7,253 bases of DNA from contig JBFJWU010000173.1 of the NCBI GenBank assembly GCA_041623475.1, positions 1-7,253 of the forward strand, given 5' to 3'. The notes under the pieces are model-generated. The model saw only the letters and a list, made by a program, of their open reading frames with translations. It was not told where the DNA came from and did no database searches. The DNA is from JBFJWU01 sp041623475 [NCBI: bacterium]. Lineage in GTDB: Bacteria; J088. Of this stretch, positions 5,872 to 7,253 are shown in pieces (the first letter of the stretch is position 1; each line of letters begins with the position of its first letter). Made by a program: the position numbers and the translations under genes.

Positions 5872-7253
5872 TCAGCCTCGCCCGGTCAGGCGACGCCACA
5901 GGTTGGCCAGGAAGCCGCCAGTTTGTTCGCTGGCGGCACCGCCTGCAGATGATTTCGAGCCCTTGCGCCCCTTCTTGCGGTCGGCAGCAGCACCCGGCTG
6001 ATCCTTGGTATCGTCCAGGATCTGGTCGGCACGGTAGCGCTCCCTGGCCACCGCATCCATTGTCTTGAACTCGGCCGTCATCTGCTGGCCTGTCGCGCTG
6101 TCGACTGCGTGCACCTGCAATATGGACTCTTCGCTGACCTTGAACTGAATGTCGATCTGGACCTCGCCCTTGGGACGCGGCGGAAACTCAAGCTTCAAGT
6201 CACCAAGGTGTTCGTTGTTGTTGATCTGTCGGCTTTCGCCCTGGTAGACACGGATCGTGACGCTGGTCTGATCATCCCTGGTGGTTCGGAACTTCTGCGT
6301 CTTTTCGGCCGGCAATGACGTGTTCTTGTTGACGATCTTGCGAAACTCACCCTTGCCAACGCCAATGCCAATTGACACCGGCAATACGTCGACCAGCGTC
6401 ACCGCCGCCGCACCTTGTTTGATCGCGTCCGCCAGGATCGCCGCCCCCAGAGCAACGACCTCATCGGGATGGACGTCCTTGCGGGGCCGTTTGCCAAAGT
6501 ATTTGGTCACCAGCTCCAGGACGATGGGTGCCCGGGTCATTCCGCCGACAAAAATAATGTCGTCGATGTCTTCTTTTTTCAGTCCCGCTTCGCGCAACGT
6601 ACGTTCGACGATTTTCAACGTCGCCATCACCAGTGGCTGCGATAGCTCCGTATATTGATCCCGCGTCAGGGTCGTCGAAAAATCCAGCGTTGTCCCGTCA
6701 TCGGACATTGCCAGGAATGGCAGGTTGATCTCTGTCTCTTCAATCGAGGACAGGTCGATCTTTGCCCGCTCAGACGAATCCCGCAACCGTTGCAGGGCAA
6801 CCTTGTTGCCACTCAAGTCGATGCCGTGTTCTTTTTTGACAATGTCGCAGAAATAGTGGACCAGTTTATTGTCAAAATCGATTCCGCCCAGGAACCCGTC
6901 ACCGCCTGTTCCGACAACCTCGTAGACCTCTTCGTATAACTGCAGGACCGTGACGTCGAACGTACCACCGCCCAGGTCGTAGACAAGGATTCGCTGTCGG
7001 TCCCGTTTACCGAAACCGTACGACAATGCAGCTGCGGTTGGCTCGTTGATGACACGCAGGACTTCCAGGTCTGCTTTGGAGCCAGCACGGCGTACGGCTT
7101 CACGCTGACGCTGGGTAAAGTATGCGGGCACACTGATCACAGCCTGCTTGACCCGTTGTTCCAGGGACTCTTCGGCTGCATCCTTCAGCTGGCTGAGGAT
7201 CATCGCACTGATGTCCTCCAGCCCGAATTGCTTGCCGCCGGCTTCGATGACCG
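5872..7253 (-). CDS. Hsp70 family chaperone (DnaK-like), 5' end outside window, lidless C-terminus
   Basis: An ATP-driven cytosolic chaperone of the Hsp70 family, here lacking its N-terminal part because the frame stays open to the window edge. Counting from the Met at 7203 (443 residues, with 16 more codons upstream), the nucleotide-binding domain shows VPAYF (25-29), INEPTAAAL (52-60), the phosphate-2 motif DLGGGTFDV (76-84), and the adenosine motif VGGMTRAP (219-226). R50 aligns with E. coli DnaK R167, a J-domain contact, and a hydrophobic linker VTLVDVLP (268-275) keeps the Asp equivalent to D393. The beta-sandwich substrate domain spans about 276-385. Beyond it the helical lid bundle of DnaK is missing; a roughly 58-residue tail has a short helix, a Lys/Arg/Ser/Gly-rich stretch and a terminal amphipathic segment FLANLWRRL (431-439). 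Full length would be about 560 residues against about 638 for E. coli DnaK. It is probably a DnaK paralogue rather than the main DnaK. No grpE or dnaJ is visible. Confidence 0.9.
   Translation of the reverse strand, partial: VIEAGGKQFGLEDISAMILSQLKDAAEESLEQRVKQAVISVPAYFTQRQREAVRRAGSKADLEVLRVINEPTAAALSYGFGKRDRQRILVYDLGGGTFDVTVLQLYEEVYEVVGTGGDGFLGGIDFDNKLVHYFCDIVKKEHGIDLSGNKVALQRLRDSSERAKIDLSSIEETEINLPFLAMSDDGTTLDFSTTLTRDQYTELSQPLVMATLKIVERTLREAGLKKEDIDDIIFVGGMTRAPIVLELVTKYFGKRPRKDVHPDEVVALGAAILADAIKQGAAAVTLVDVLPVSIGIGVGKGEFRKIVNKNTSLPAEKTQKFRTTRDDQTSVTIRVYQGESRQINNNEHLGDLKLEFPPRPKGEVQIDIQFKVSEESILQVHAVDSATGQQMTAEFKTMDAVARERYRADQILDDTKDQPGAAADRKKGRKGSKSSAGGAASEQTGGFLANLWRRLTGRG

Noticed and set aside
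7201-7203. ATG as the true start of the Hsp70 gene
   Set aside because: The frame is open to the window edge and the 16 upstream codons continue recognisable Hsp70 sequence; the ATP-binding N-terminal segment is still missing, so this Met is internal.
1-7253. Mobile element, CRISPR array, tRNA/rRNA, toxin-antitoxin or defence system
   Set aside because: No terminal repeats, regular direct repeats, tRNA-like folds, transposase, nuclease or toxin motifs were seen; all long coding regions are accounted for by housekeeping-type genes and one DUF3891 gene.

Overview
The window is moderately GC-rich (high 50s percent by eye), almost fully coding, and looks like an ordinary chromosomal housekeeping segment of a Gram-negative-type bacterium. 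The mix suggests a deltaproteobacterial or Myxococcota-like lineage: a lipoprotein with a SpoIID/LytB domain, a lidless DnaK-like Hsp70, a MetRS with a C-terminal tRNA-binding domain, and a DUF3891 protein. That placement is inference with low confidence; no rRNA or lineage marker is present.

Layout. Positions 1-57 are a short leader with a strong imperfect hairpin, a 10-bp palindrome and a possible -10 element. A DUF3891 gene (58-801, + strand) follows. Everything else lies on the minus strand and reads right to left: an Hsp70 gene whose 5' end is outside the window (7253-5872), a 61-bp gap with a 15-bp dyad, a predicted lipoprotein with a SpoIID domain (5810-4323), thymidylate kinase tmk (4326-3712), DNA polymerase III delta-prime holB (3715-2786) and methionyl-tRNA synthetase metG (2755-794). 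metG and the DUF3891 gene converge and overlap by 8 bp.

Organisation. spoIID-like/tmk share a GTGA stop-start overlap and tmk/holB share an ATGA overlap, so these three are almost certainly one translationally coupled unit. metG follows after 30 bp and probably belongs to it. tmk-holB-metG is a common bacterial cluster linking dTTP supply, clamp loading and translation. The less usual parts are the peptidoglycan-acting lipoprotein fused to the front of this operon and the Hsp70 upstream of it. Three of the five visible start codons are GTG or TTG.

I found no RNA genes, mobile elements, CRISPR array or defence island, and nothing that amounts to a new multi-gene system. The points most worth a second look are the lidless Hsp70 with a short amphipathic tail, the dyad in the spoIID-like upstream region, the structured leader of the DUF3891 gene, and the coupling of a cell-wall gene to tmk-holB.
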